A stretch of 64,000 nucleotides of DNA from an uncultured Aquimarina sp. (GCF_947496855.1 NZ_CANMED010000001.1:496001-560000); one strand, 5' to 3'; numbered from the stretch's first letter, positions 17,946 through 27,328 are shown. A program made the numbers and translations. Notes: generated by a model not told the origin, from the letters alone.

Positions 17946-18434
17946 TTAATTTTTCGATAATTCGTTATTTAGGGTTTGAAGTATTTTTTCTATTGTTAAA
18001 ATAAGTACTGCACTAGCCATACTATATATTAATATAATAGGTGTTTTTTGCATAAATTTAGACATAATATATATAATGTCTAAAGACACACTACTTACCT
18101 CTATTTGTTCTGAATTATTATAAATTTCGAAGAACAAAGAAAGAAGAATACTACTCGAAATGATAGCACCTAGAACTTTCTTGGAAATCAAGGGTTCTAT
18201 TACTTGATTTTCTTCATTCTTTTCTATCAAGGAAACAATTCGTTTTGTGAAATCTTTATTAATAGGGTCTAAAGTGCTGTGATCTAGGGTTTTATTTACA
18301 ATAGCATTTTCCGTTTTTAAAGAAGTTTCATTTTCTTGTAGTATTTCCAAAAAATCTTCAGTAAAATCAACATTAGGAGATTCTAATTGCTGATTTTTAA
18401 TCCACTTTATGAGAAGTTTATCTTTTTTATTCAT
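17946..18434 (-). CDS. Probable membrane anti-sigma factor
   Basis: 162 residues, no recognised family. The N-terminal 85 residues are charged and cytoplasmic with repeated FTEDFLEIL and FTKRIVSLI-like segments; two hydrophobic segments follow (about 90-106 and 132-150). The start is one base after the stop of an ECF sigma gene, the place where anti-sigma factors usually sit. I infer that it binds and holds the sigma factor at the membrane. No ZAS (HxxxCxxC) motif is present. Confidence 0.6.
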   Translation of the reverse strand: MNKKDKLLIKWIKNQQLESPNVDFTEDFLEILQENETSLKTENAIVNKTLDHSTLDPINKDFTKRIVSLIEKNEENQVIEPLISKKVLGAIISSSILLSLFFEIYNNSEQIEVSSVSLDIIYIMSKFMQKTPIILIYSMASAVLILTIEKILQTLNNELSKN

Positions 18435-18435
18435 T

Positions 18436-19008
18436 TTATAGAATATTTTTTAATTCATCTTTCAACAAGCCATTCAATTTTTTTCTTAACTTTTTTCTAG
18501 CTCTAAATAGTTTAATTTTAATATTCGCTTTAGATAAACCAGTAATGATCTGTATTTCTTCAATGCTGTTTTCATCAATATAGAATAAGGTAATTAAAAG
18601 CCCTTCGGTACTTGATAATGAATCGATAGCTAATTTTACAAAATACTGTTTATCTTTATTTTGAAGACTTTCTTCTTGAGAGATAGCTGGGGACTTTAAT
18701 TTCTCATGATCCTCATTAATGAGTGTTTGTGTATTGATTTTGTTTTTTCGAAGATCATATAAAGCAGTCCTATAGGTAATAGTGTACAACCAGGTAGAAA
18801 ATTTAGATTTTTTCTTAAAAGAGTGTATTTGTTGATATACTTTTATAAAACTTTCCTGAGCTATATCTTCTGCTTCTATGCTGTTTTTTACAATTTTTAA
18901 AGCAATGTTATACACCATATCTTTGTACTTATCTATAATATATGATAAAGCTTCAAGATCACCTTGTTGTATTTTTTCGATATATATGAAGTCTTCTTCT
19001 AAGTTCAT
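18436..19008 (-). CDS. ECF-type RNA polymerase sigma factor
   Basis: 190 residues with region 2 (DMVYNIALKIVKNSIEAEDIAQESF and KKKSKFSTWLYTITYRTA) and region 4 (SSTEGLLITLFYIDENSIEEIQIITGLSKANIKIKLFRARKKLRKKL), the two parts of a group IV sigma factor. Its partner gene follows with a one-base gap. A DUF6249 membrane protein is encoded divergently 140 bases away, a common arrangement in flavobacteria. The intergenic region may contain its own target promoter. Confidence 0.93.
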   Translation of the reverse strand: MNLEEDFIYIEKIQQGDLEALSYIIDKYKDMVYNIALKIVKNSIEAEDIAQESFIKVYQQIHSFKKKSKFSTWLYTITYRTALYDLRKNKINTQTLINEDHEKLKSPAISQEESLQNKDKQYFVKLAIDSLSSTEGLLITLFYIDENSIEEIQIITGLSKANIKIKLFRARKKLRKKLNGLLKDELKNIL

Positions 19009-19148
19009 CCATACTTAGGATGCTATTTTATGTCTTTTGGTTACACTTAATTTTATTTTAATTAAATATTAATCAATCATTATCTACAATGTGTAACCAC
19101 ACATCTAAAAAGTGCATCTTATTAGATAACAATTAAAAACTTAACAAT

Positions 19149-19484
19149 ATGGATGGAAATATTTTAGTACCTATTTCATTTTTAGTTTCTGTGTTTGGAA
19201 TCATTTACACATATGTTACCTCCAGACATAGGGAACGTATTGCTATGATTAAATATGGAGTGAATGCTTCTCAATTAGCAAATAAAAAAAGAGATTTAGC
19301 GCAATCATTAAAATATGGAATGTTTCTTATAGGTATCGCTATAGGAATTTTAGTAGCATACGGTGTAAATTTATTCATGCTAGAAAAAGATCATCCTGTA
19401 TTTTATTTTTCTATGACACTTTTATTTGGAGGAATCAGCATTATTATTAACTATAAAATGGAAAAAAATAAAATCAATACTTAA
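19149..19484 (+). CDS. DUF6249 small membrane protein
   Basis: 111 residues: a helix at the N-terminus (LVPISFLVSVFGIIYTYVT), the conserved RHRERIAMIKYG motif that marks DUF6249, then two further helices (about 56-75 and 82-100). Function is unknown. It is transcribed divergently from the ECF sigma gene and is a likely member of its regulon. Confidence 0.8.
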   Translation: MDGNILVPISFLVSVFGIIYTYVTSRHRERIAMIKYGVNASQLANKKRDLAQSLKYGMFLIGIAIGILVAYGVNLFMLEKDHPVFYFSMTLLFGGISIIINYKMEKNKINT

Positions 19485-19550
19485 AATTAACTTATTACTA
19501 TTTAGCGTTTATAACCTAAAAATCATTTCATCAATCAACTTTAATCAATT

Positions 19551-21233
19551 ATGATACAATCAAAACGAGCAGTTATAAAAATAATTTCAGTATGTATTTA
19601 TATGCTTTCAATCAGTGTGTTGCAATCTCAAAACTCTACAGTACAAGTTAAAAAAATAGATACGTTGTTTAATACCTGGAACCAAGGTAAAACCCCTGGA
19701 GCTTCTATCGCAGTTATCAAAAATGGGATTATTATTTTTAAAAAAGCATATGGCTTAGGGAATATCGAAAATAATATTCCTAATACAACCTCTAGTCTTT
19801 TTAATATAGCATCTAATTCTAAGCAGTTTACTGCATTTGCAGCATTATTACTAGAAGAAGAAGGGAAGTTATCCTTGGAAGATGATATTCGAAAATACAT
19901 CCCTGAACTTCCCGATTTTGGACATAAAATAAAGGTAAAAAATCTAGCACAACACACTCACGGAATACGAGGTGTAATTTACTTATTAGGAATGGCAGGG
20001 TGGAATATAGAAGATGTTATCACTAAAAAAGATGTTTTTAAATTATTTACTCAACAAAAGGAGCTGAATTTTCCACCTGAGACAGATTTTTTGTATAATA
20101 ACTCTGGATATATATTACTGGCAGAAATTATAGCAAGGGTTTCAGGAAAACCATTTCATGTATATCTAAGAGATCATATTTTTATTCCTTTAGAAATGAA
20201 AAATACAGTGGTATTTGAAGACAATAGTAAGATCATTAACAATTTATCATATCCATACTATTTTGACGGTAAATCATACAAAGTAGCTATTAGAAATTCA
20301 AAAGATATTGTAGGCCCTACAGGTATCAGAACATCCACAGAGGATTTAAGTAAATGGTTAAATAATTTTGAAAATCCAAAAGTGGGTAATAAAAAGATGG
20401 TTGCTCGATTAATAACACCAGCTATATTGAAAAATGGCAATACATTATCATACGCTTTAGGTCAGGTAGTACATTCATATAAAAATCGCAAAGTTATTAG
20501 TCATGGAGGTTCGGATGCAGGGTATAAAAGTCAGATTTTACGCTTTCCTGAGGAGAAACTATCCATCATTGTATTAACAAATAATGGTTCCCTAAATGCA
20601 GAAGAAAAAGCATATCGCATTGCAGATTTATATTTAGGTAATGACGTGAAATCTTTAAAAAACGAACCAAATCCAAAAATACTATCTAATTTATCTATTA
20701 CAGAAGAAATGTTAATAAAGTATGAGGGGAAGTTTCAATTGCAACCAGGGTTTGTGTTAGAATTTAATGAGAAGGAGGGAAGTCTTTTTATTACAGCTAC
20801 TGGGCAAGGAACGCTACCTTTAGAGACACTTAGTGAAACTCAATTTAGGATTAGAAGAATAGATGCGATAATTACATTTATAAAAAATAAGGATGGGCTT
20901 GTAAATACATTAAGTTTCGATCATAATGGAACTGTTAATTCTGCCAAAAGAATAACGTATGATATTGATAAATCTATCTTGGAAAAGTACGCTGGTGTTT
21001 ATTACAGTAAAGAATTAAACACATACTATGAGTTATCGATACAAGATGGTCAATTAATTGCCGGTCATCAGCGACAAGATACTACTAAATTAACAGCACT
21101 AGAACCTACTAAGTTTACAGGAAACACCTGGTTCTTTGGTATATTGGATTTTATAATTAATAAAGATAATGTTACTGGGTTTAAAGTTTCTTCAGAAAGA
21201 GTAAAGAATCTTTGGTTTGAAAAGAGGATTTGA
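19551..21233 (+). CDS. Serine hydrolase, S12/class C beta-lactamase fold
   Basis: 560 residues with a signal peptide. The three S12 motifs are present: SxxK as Ser88-Lys91 (IASNSKQF), YxN as Tyr182-Asn184 (LYNNSGY) and HGG at 318-320 (SHGGSDAG). C-terminal to residue about 370 there is a two-part lipocalin-like extension (EKYAGVYYSKELNTYYELSI), common in Bacteroidota. Such proteins are peptidases, esterases or D-aminopeptidases, rarely true beta-lactamases. It lies 66 bases after the DUF6249 gene and converges with the ABC permease gene. Confidence 0.92.
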   Translation: MIQSKRAVIKIISVCIYMLSISVLQSQNSTVQVKKIDTLFNTWNQGKTPGASIAVIKNGIIIFKKAYGLGNIENNIPNTTSSLFNIASNSKQFTAFAALLLEEEGKLSLEDDIRKYIPELPDFGHKIKVKNLAQHTHGIRGVIYLLGMAGWNIEDVITKKDVFKLFTQQKELNFPPETDFLYNNSGYILLAEIIARVSGKPFHVYLRDHIFIPLEMKNTVVFEDNSKIINNLSYPYYFDGKSYKVAIRNSKDIVGPTGIRTSTEDLSKWLNNFENPKVGNKKMVARLITPAILKNGNTLSYALGQVVHSYKNRKVISHGGSDAGYKSQILRFPEEKLSIIVLTNNGSLNAEEKAYRIADLYLGNDVKSLKNEPNPKILSNLSITEEMLIKYEGKFQLQPGFVLEFNEKEGSLFITATGQGTLPLETLSETQFRIRRIDAIITFIKNKDGLVNTLSFDHNGTVNSAKRITYDIDKSILEKYAGVYYSKELNTYYELSIQDGQLIAGHQRQDTTKLTALEPTKFTGNTWFFGILDFIINKDNVTGFKVSSERVKNLWFEKRI

Positions 21234-21309
21234 TATCATTTGGAATGAAGCATAAAAATACCTCTTTTATTAGTGAAGTTTTTCTATAACCAACAGAGGG
21301 TGTTCATAA

Positions 21310-21370
21310 CTTATACACTTTGAGTTTGTAACGAAACAATCTTTATTGCAACGAATTCAAAGTGTATAAG
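21310..21370. repeat. Inverted repeat between convergent genes
   Basis: Two 14-base perfect arms (CTTATACACTTTGA and its complement) are separated by a 33-base spacer that itself has a near-direct repeat TTGTAACGAA / TTGCAACGAA. It lies just before the stop of the ABC permease gene (21377) and after the S12 gene. It could act as a terminator for either strand, though the loop is long. Confidence 0.7.
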
Positions 21371-21376
21371 ATATTT

Positions 21377-22924
21377 TTATTTTCTCAACTGATACCTCCT
21401 CGTTAAGAAACCAATAATTCCTAAAGCTATGGTTCCTATTATTAGTGATACTATATAATCAGAACTATGAGCAAGTCCACCGAAATAGTCTGCTAATGGT
21501 ATTTTATTGATATTAGCATATGTAATTATAAAAAACAATATCTCGAATAGTTTCTTTCCTTTAGTGAGTATGCCTAATGCAGAAGCTAGTAAAACAATAA
21601 AAGCAGATCCCATTATAATAAAGCCTACCGATGAAAAATCCTTTAGTATTATCGATCTAATTAATAGAGGAGATGCTAAAAATAGTATCATGGTTATCCC
21701 AGCAATTAATTGTGAGGTTAATAATCTGCCTAATGGTTTATGTGAACTAAATGCAAAATAATGAACATTATGATAGATTTCTTTAGAGGATATCTCTGAA
21801 AGTCTATGCACTTGTAAAAACCATAATACAGGTAGGATTAATGGATAAGCAATTTCAATAGGAATGATTGCTAATAAAACCATACCTATAAGGTTTATAA
21901 TCCATAACCATCTTTTTCCTTTTCTAAAAAGTAATACTAACTCAGTTTTTACTAAAGAAAATATTCCGTAATCAATTTCTGATTTATGTAAGTTAGAAAG
22001 AACAATTTCTTTAACTTCCCTCTTATGAAATAATTTGGGAGTTGTACCGATAATCTTAAGTCTGTCTTTTGTGTTAAATCGATGAAAAAATGGAGATATA
22101 ACGATAATTAATATCGTACTAAGTAACATCCAAGCTATTCTACTTAGTAAAAAGGATATAGGAAAAGACATTCCATTGAATTCGAATTTCTTTGGTTTCT
22201 CAACATTTCCCAAAACATAGCCTATTGATAAACTAGTCTGCTCATCTACTTGTAAAATATCTTTAACACTTTCTTCCATTTGATGTATTACTATTTTAGT
22301 TCCAAAAGGATCCAATACAAATTGATTTTCAGTTGGAGAAGTAGAAAATACCATTGCAGAAAATAAAAAGAAAAAACTTATATTTTGAATAACTGAATAT
22401 TTTTTGAAAAGAACTTCGCAAACCACCGCCAATACGGCAATAAAAAACATAGCCGGAATCGGAATCAATACATATGGAATTATAAATTGGGATAGTTCGA
22501 AAGGAAATCCATCATTATATAGAAAGAAAAGAAGTATACTCATCACAAAAACAATGAATACTATAGTTGACAATACTAAAAAATTGCTAAATACCTTTGA
22601 GAATAAATATTTAAAGTTAGATGCAGGAGTCGCTGAAGTAATTTGTCCAATCTTAGTTACTTGATCAGTTTTAATTCCGCTATTAACTAGATAAAAACCA
22701 ACCAGTGATAAAAACACACTGGTCATAATTGCGGTTACATAACCAAACCAGGCAGCATTGTAATATCCGACATAATCAGAAATTCTTATTGTTGAATATG
22801 AAGAATTAGGTTCTGGAACGAATGTATAGGCTACAGCTAAACTTATACATAGTGTGATTAAGAAGCTGTAACTTCTGGTTCGCTGCAGGTAATCGAATTT
22901 TATAATTGACATGAATGTTTTCAT
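21377..22924 (-). CDS. ABC-2-type exporter permease
   Basis: 515 residues with about twelve hydrophobic segments in two halves separated by a soluble stretch (about 205-245 and 280-325). The start MKTFMSIIKFDYLQRTRSYSFLITL is typical of the ABC-2 permeases that have a cytoplasmic helix before the first membrane span. It is the last gene of an operon that begins with an S12 hydrolase and an ABC ATPase. The exported substrate is not evident. Confidence 0.85.
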   Translation of the reverse strand: MKTFMSIIKFDYLQRTRSYSFLITLCISLAVAYTFVPEPNSSYSTIRISDYVGYYNAAWFGYVTAIMTSVFLSLVGFYLVNSGIKTDQVTKIGQITSATPASNFKYLFSKVFSNFLVLSTIVFIVFVMSILLFFLYNDGFPFELSQFIIPYVLIPIPAMFFIAVLAVVCEVLFKKYSVIQNISFFFLFSAMVFSTSPTENQFVLDPFGTKIVIHQMEESVKDILQVDEQTSLSIGYVLGNVEKPKKFEFNGMSFPISFLLSRIAWMLLSTILIIVISPFFHRFNTKDRLKIIGTTPKLFHKREVKEIVLSNLHKSEIDYGIFSLVKTELVLLFRKGKRWLWIINLIGMVLLAIIPIEIAYPLILPVLWFLQVHRLSEISSKEIYHNVHYFAFSSHKPLGRLLTSQLIAGITMILFLASPLLIRSIILKDFSSVGFIIMGSAFIVLLASALGILTKGKKLFEILFFIITYANINKIPLADYFGGLAHSSDYIVSLIIGTIALGIIGFLTRRYQLRK

Positions 22925-22935
22925 AATACAGATTT

Positions 22936-23055
22936 TTAGTAAGCATAATAGACTCCGATATGTGCCTTTTTAAAGAAAACCAGAACGGTGATTAGAAATA
23001 TTATAGTTGCAAAAGATATTCCTGCAATTGTCTTTTTGTTTATTGACTTTTTCAT
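22936..23055 (-). CDS. Small 39-residue single-pass membrane protein in ABC operon
   Basis: A short frame running from the ATG at 23053-23055 to a TAA at 22936-22938. The product is MKKSINKKTIAGISF followed by ATIIFLITVLVFF, KKAHIGVYYAY: a basic N-terminus, one membrane helix and a basic, aromatic tail. It fits exactly between the ATPase stop (23060) and the permease start (22924) with gaps of 4 and 11 bases, which is what an operon gene would show. No known family. It could be a small subunit of the transporter. Confidence 0.65.
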   Translation of the reverse strand: MKKSINKKTIAGISFATIIFLITVLVFFKKAHIGVYYAY

Positions 23056-23059
23056 TGTT

Positions 23060-23923
23060 TTAATTTCTTTTCGTTAAGAATAAATAAGCATCTTCTAGAT
23101 TTGCTTGCTGGGGAATAGAATGTTCTACTGGAGTTTCTGAAATGTATCTAACATCCAACATTCCTTCTTTTCGAGAAGTACTTACTACAATTTGATTGTT
23201 TTTAAAACCTCCAAGTTGTTCTTTATTTATAATGATACTAAAAACCTTTTGATCAACATGTTTTATCAATTTTTCTTGATTGCCATAGGAGAGTAAAGAA
23301 CCATTTTTCATCACAGCCACTTGATCCGCTATGGTATCGATATCGGATACAATATGAGATGACAAAATCACAATACAGTCCTGCGCTAAATCCGAAATAA
23401 GATTTCTAAAACGAACTCGTTCTTCTGGGTCAAGCCCAACTGTTGGTTCATCAAAAATTACAATTTTGGGATCATTAAGAAGTGCTTGTGCAATTCCCAC
23501 ACGTTGTTTCATCCCTCCAGAGTAACTACCAATAGGTTTTCTTGCTGCGTCTAGTAAATTAAGCCCATCAAGTAACTGCTCTATTTTTGATTTAAGATTG
23601 GATCCTCCAATACCTTTCATCGCTGCTATATATTCTAAAAACTCGAAAGCGTTAAGATTAGGATATACTCCAAAGTCTTGAGGAAGAAAACCTAGTTGTT
23701 TTCGCATATAATTAGCATCTTTTACAATGTTATTTTTATTCAAAATAATAACACCTTTTGTAGGCTTACTTACAGTTGCTATCATTTTCAAAAGCGTAGA
23801 TTTTCCTGCTCCATTAGGACCTAATAACCCTAATATTCCTTTCTCTATTGTTATAGAAAAATCTTTTAATCCGTATTTATTTCTATTATATTTTTTTGAT
23901 ATGTTTTGAATTTCAAGTGTCAT
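23060..23923 (-). CDS. ABC transporter ATP-binding protein
   Basis: 287 residues with the Walker A motif GPNGAGKST (about 35-43), the Q-loop LPQDFG, signature SYSGGMKQR, Walker B IVIFDEPTVGLDP and the H-loop SSHI. The C-terminal 70 residues are an extension typical of drug or peptide export ATPases of the CcmA type. It is 19 bases after the S12 hydrolase gene and 4 bases before the small membrane gene. It should pair with the permease at 21377-22924. Confidence 0.95.
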   Translation of the reverse strand: MTLEIQNISKKYNRNKYGLKDFSITIEKGILGLLGPNGAGKSTLLKMIATVSKPTKGVIILNKNNIVKDANYMRKQLGFLPQDFGVYPNLNAFEFLEYIAAMKGIGGSNLKSKIEQLLDGLNLLDAARKPIGSYSGGMKQRVGIAQALLNDPKIVIFDEPTVGLDPEERVRFRNLISDLAQDCIVILSSHIVSDIDTIADQVAVMKNGSLLSYGNQEKLIKHVDQKVFSIIINKEQLGGFKNNQIVVSTSRKEGMLDVRYISETPVEHSIPQQANLEDAYLFLTKRN

Positions 23924-23942
23924 AATTATCGATTTTATTTAC

Positions 23943-25256
23943 TTATTTTTTGCTAATTGTTGTTACAAAACCATTTTGGCTAAATGATAAACTATTAGTG
24001 TCCTCTTCAATTTGTGTTAAAACGACTCCGACTGTAGTGTCATAAAGTGATTTATCATCCTTTTGGATAAGTTCACTTTTAACACCTTGTGCTTCAGAAA
24101 CCAAGTACATTTTATTATTCTCTAGAATTATTTCTAGTGTTAGATTAGCCTCTTTAAGTAAATAAGTTCCGGTATATTTTTTGAAATTCTTTAAATCAAT
24201 AGTTTTAAAACTTTCTACGGGTTTATTGTTTATATATCCTAGTAGATCATTGTTAATAGATTTTTTTGATGGAATTGATTTTGTGTTCGTAAAGATTAGG
24301 TATAAATTTTTGGTCATTGGGTTATATTGGTTCCTAAATGCGTACCCAATATTATTTCCGCCATGTCCGTAATAATTAACACCTTCCTGATTAGATTTAA
24401 ACAACCCGTAGCCATAATATTCGTTTCCAGACTCCATCATCATTTTTACCGTCTTTTTTTCAAGTAATTGTTCTGTTTCAAATAAGGATCGATAGAATAT
24501 TTCCATATCTGTTAGAGTGGATGCGATGCTACCAGCTGCATAAGCAATGTTTGCAAAATAGCGATAGTCTAGATAATCAGTTACATCTTCTCCATTATGA
24601 TAGGGTATTGCTAAATTTGGGATATTTTTATGTACATAAGGATATGTGTTTTTCATTTCTAAAGGAATAAGAATACGTTCTCGCAACAAATCAAAATAAC
24701 TTTGATCTGTGATTTTTTCGATAATTTTTCCCAGAAGAAAATAGTTGGTATTGCAATAATCGAACTTACCAATCATTTTAGGATTTGATTTTTCTACTTG
24801 GTGTAATAAAGCAGTATTGTAAAGTGAATCGTTTTTAGCATAAAATATATCTTGAATGTTTTTTCCTATGACTTCATCTAAGCCACTTTCGTGTGTTAGT
24901 AAAGCTTCTATAGTCAAAAATCCATCTACATTGTGTATTGGCGTTAAATATGTACCAATACTGTCGGTTAGTTTTAGGTTTCCTTTTTCAACCTCCTGCA
25001 ATATTAGTATTGCAGTAAACGTTTTTGTGGCACTACCAATATTAAAAACGCTGCGTTCTGTTAGATTAAAATTACCTAGACTCATTGTCTTTATTTCATT
25101 ATCTTTTTTGATTAGAATAGCTACTCCTTTATTTTGTTCTTTTAATCCCGAATCATATTTTTTAGAAATAATATCTAAATCATTTGTTTGGCCATATCCC
25201 ATATACTTTATAAGGAAGAATACTAATAGTACTGTTAATTTTTGTAAAGTTTTCAT
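23943..25256 (-). CDS. Serine hydrolase, S12/class C beta-lactamase fold (operon-encoded)
   Basis: I chose the ATG at 25256, which begins a signal peptide ending in KYMGYGQ; a start at 25292 adds 12 residues without signal character. The 437-residue protein has SxxK as Ser75-Lys78 (IGSATKTF), YxN as YCN in FDYCNTNYFLLG and HGG in YYGHGGNNIG. The C-terminal 80 residues are a lipocalin-like tail. It is the first gene of the ABC operon and is divergent from the LytS/LytR genes. Its presence with an exporter suggests handling of a peptide or peptidoglycan-type substrate, which is inference. Confidence 0.9.
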   Translation of the reverse strand: MKTLQKLTVLLVFFLIKYMGYGQTNDLDIISKKYDSGLKEQNKGVAILIKKDNEIKTMSLGNFNLTERSVFNIGSATKTFTAILILQEVEKGNLKLTDSIGTYLTPIHNVDGFLTIEALLTHESGLDEVIGKNIQDIFYAKNDSLYNTALLHQVEKSNPKMIGKFDYCNTNYFLLGKIIEKITDQSYFDLLRERILIPLEMKNTYPYVHKNIPNLAIPYHNGEDVTDYLDYRYFANIAYAAGSIASTLTDMEIFYRSLFETEQLLEKKTVKMMMESGNEYYGYGLFKSNQEGVNYYGHGGNNIGYAFRNQYNPMTKNLYLIFTNTKSIPSKKSINNDLLGYINNKPVESFKTIDLKNFKKYTGTYLLKEANLTLEIILENNKMYLVSEAQGVKSELIQKDDKSLYDTTVGVVLTQIEEDTNSLSFSQNGFVTTISKK

Positions 25257-25378
25257 AAGTCTGTTTTTATAATTTGTTAGATCAAAACTCATTTAATTTA
25301 AGTTTAGAATAAAAAAAGAATGATAAGAGGAGGTAATAGAATGATATTAGTATAAGAATCATCTTAACACGAAAAAGA

Positions 25379-25404
25379 GGTCACACAGACCATAATAGGT
25401 GACT
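25379..25404. promoter_or_regulatory. Inverted repeats in the LytS/ABC divergent region
   Basis: GGTCACACAGACC at 25379-25391 is an imperfect hairpin with 4-base arms, and GTCAC at 25380-25384 pairs with GTGAC at 25400-25404. It lies between the divergent S12/ABC operon and the LytS gene, where a LytR-type regulator should bind. The role is a guess. Confidence 0.35.
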
Positions 25405-25472
25405 TATATCATTAAAAAGTGTTATTTAAAATATCAAAACCTATTTTTGACAAGAATTTTTAACCTGATAAC

Positions 25473-26450
25473 ATGTCAAAATTAGACACTTGGATTGATA
25501 ACAAGCTTTTGCAAAATATAACGGTATGGTTATTTTTGATGCTTATTTTTATGATGGTCATTCAAGCAGAGAACAGGTTCATTGCATCTTTGGCTTTTAT
25601 CGTATTTATTATGCCACCGGTTTATATAAGTAATTTAAAAATACTTCCCTTATTCTTAAACAGTCGTAAGTTGCTAGGAGGAATTTTGTTCTTTGTAAAT
25701 ATTTTATTTTTTACATTTTTGGGTGTATTCTTATTAAGTAATTTCTTTGGTAATTTTCAATGGAAAATGCTTTTAAATGTTTTTGGAGCTATTTTATTGG
25801 TCATACTTTTTGGAACTGCGTTAAAGCTTGCCAGAGATAGTTTTTTTCGTCGTCAGGAAGAAAGAGAAGCGGAGTTAAAACTTCTGAAAGCGCAATTGAA
25901 TCCACACTTTTTGTTTAATACTTTGAATAATTTATATGGATTATCCGTAGTGAAATCCGAAAAATTACCGAATCTAATGTTGAAACTTTCTGATTTATTG
26001 CGATATAGTTTATATGAAACGAAAGAAATGTTTGTTCTTTTAGAAAAGGAAATCAAATATCTCGAAAACTATATTTCTCTAGAGAAAATACGTTTAGAAG
26101 ATAAAGCAGATATTCAGTTTAATATAAGTGGTACTATATCCAGTACTGCTATAGCACCAATGTTACTGATTGTTTTTGTGGAAAACGCGTTTAAACATTT
26201 AGGAGTTCTAGAAGGTGTAAAAAGTAAAGTATTAGTTGACATAGAAGTAAGAGAGAGTTTACTTATTTTTCAGTGTGTTAACACCACTGATTCTTTGGAT
26301 TTAAAGGATAATGGTCTCGAAAAAGGAAAAAGTGGTATTGGTTTACAAAATGCTAGAAAACGTTTAGATTTGATGTATCCTGATAAACATGAATTACAGA
26401 TAGAACAACAAGAAGATTCCTATCAAGTAGAATTAACTCTTAATTTTTAA
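25473..26450 (+). CDS. LytS-type sensor histidine kinase
   Basis: 325 residues: four hydrophobic segments in the first 125 residues, then the His_kinase domain with the phosphoacceptor His145 in QLNPHFLFNTLNNLYGLS, and a HATPase region (FVENAFKHL and SGIGLQNARKRLDLMY). This is the LytS/YehU class. The stop at 26450 is 3 bases before the regulator's GTG start, so the two form a two-component pair. A TATTTTTG -10-like element is at 25442-25449. Confidence 0.94.
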   Translation: MSKLDTWIDNKLLQNITVWLFLMLIFMMVIQAENRFIASLAFIVFIMPPVYISNLKILPLFLNSRKLLGGILFFVNILFFTFLGVFLLSNFFGNFQWKMLLNVFGAILLVILFGTALKLARDSFFRRQEEREAELKLLKAQLNPHFLFNTLNNLYGLSVVKSEKLPNLMLKLSDLLRYSLYETKEMFVLLEKEIKYLENYISLEKIRLEDKADIQFNISGTISSTAIAPMLLIVFVENAFKHLGVLEGVKSKVLVDIEVRESLLIFQCVNTTDSLDLKDNGLEKGKSGIGLQNARKRLDLMYPDKHELQIEQQEDSYQVELTLNF

Positions 26451-26453
26451 CCT

Positions 26454-27161
26454 GTGAAAGTATTACAATGTTTGATAGCGGATGATGAGCCAATAGCTCG
26501 CCAAATCATTGAGAATTATATTAAAGAAATACCTTATTTAGAAGTAGTTTCTGCTTGTAAAAATGCTTTTGAAGTGATGACGTTTTTACAAGAAAACAAT
26601 GTGGATTTATTATTTCTAGATATCAATATGCCTAAATTGTCTGGTATCAGTTTATTAAAGACAATGCAGCAAAAACCTCAAGTTATTATTACTACTGCAT
26701 ATCCAGAATATGCAGTAGAAGGGTTTGAATTGTCTGTAGCAGATTATTTACTCAAACCTTTTTCTTTAGAACGATTTATACAGGCTGTTATTAAGGTACA
26801 ACAAAGACTAAATAATAATACCAATAATGTGATTGTTGAGAAAGAAGATACTATTAAATCGATATATGTAAAGAGTGATAAAAAAATTATTAAGCTAGAT
26901 TTAGATTCTATTAATTATGTAGAAGCGTATGGAAATTACATTAAAATTTATACGGATCAAATGATTCTAACACCCACAACATTATCAGATTTTGCAGAAA
27001 AATTATCAAATGATTTTATCAGAATACATAAGTCATTTATTGTAAACTTTAATAAATTGAAATTAATCGATGGTAATCAGATGGTATTAAAAAATGATAG
27101 TAAATTACCAATAAGTAAGTCTTACAGAAAATTGGTTTTGAATAAAATAGACAATGTTTAA
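26454..27161 (+). CDS. LytR-type response regulator (GTG start)
   Basis: 235 residues starting with GTG at 26454; the first ATG inside would cut into the receiver domain. The receiver has ADDEP, Asp56 in LLFLDINMP, TAYPEYA and the KPF lysine; a LytTR domain follows (about 137-235, IKSIYVKSDKKIIKLDLDSINYVEAYGNYIKIY). It should act with the adjacent histidine kinase. The likely target is the divergent S12/ABC operon, by context. Confidence 0.94.
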   Translation: MKVLQCLIADDEPIARQIIENYIKEIPYLEVVSACKNAFEVMTFLQENNVDLLFLDINMPKLSGISLLKTMQQKPQVIITTAYPEYAVEGFELSVADYLLKPFSLERFIQAVIKVQQRLNNNTNNVIVEKEDTIKSIYVKSDKKIIKLDLDSINYVEAYGNYIKIYTDQMILTPTTLSDFAEKLSNDFIRIHKSFIVNFNKLKLIDGNQMVLKNDSKLPISKSYRKLVLNKIDNV

Positions 27162-27290
27162 GGAGTTATATTATAATTTGTATGATTATTTATTTGAATA
27201 ATTGAGTAACATTGGTTTTATACATTGTTCCGATTGGTATGGTATGAGTCGGAATATAGATGTTAATTGATTATTGTATTCAATGATTAA

Positions 27291-27328
27291 CAAGGAAGCC
27301 TTTCATTTTAGAAAGGCTTCCTTGTTTT
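27291..27328 (+). terminator. Terminator after LytS/LytR
   Basis: CAAGGAAGCCTTTC and its complement form a 14-base perfect stem with a short ATTTTA-type loop followed by TTTTG. It lies 130 bases after the regulator gene stop. Confidence 0.88.

Noticed and set aside
19628..19957. 109-residue frame opposite the first S12 hydrolase
   Set aside because: It is antisense to a gene with full catalytic motifs and has no resemblance to a protein family.
19551..25256. The two S12 proteins as true beta-lactamases
   Set aside because: The SxxK, YxN and HGG motifs are shared with peptidases and esterases, and both have lipocalin-like tails not found in class C beta-lactamases.
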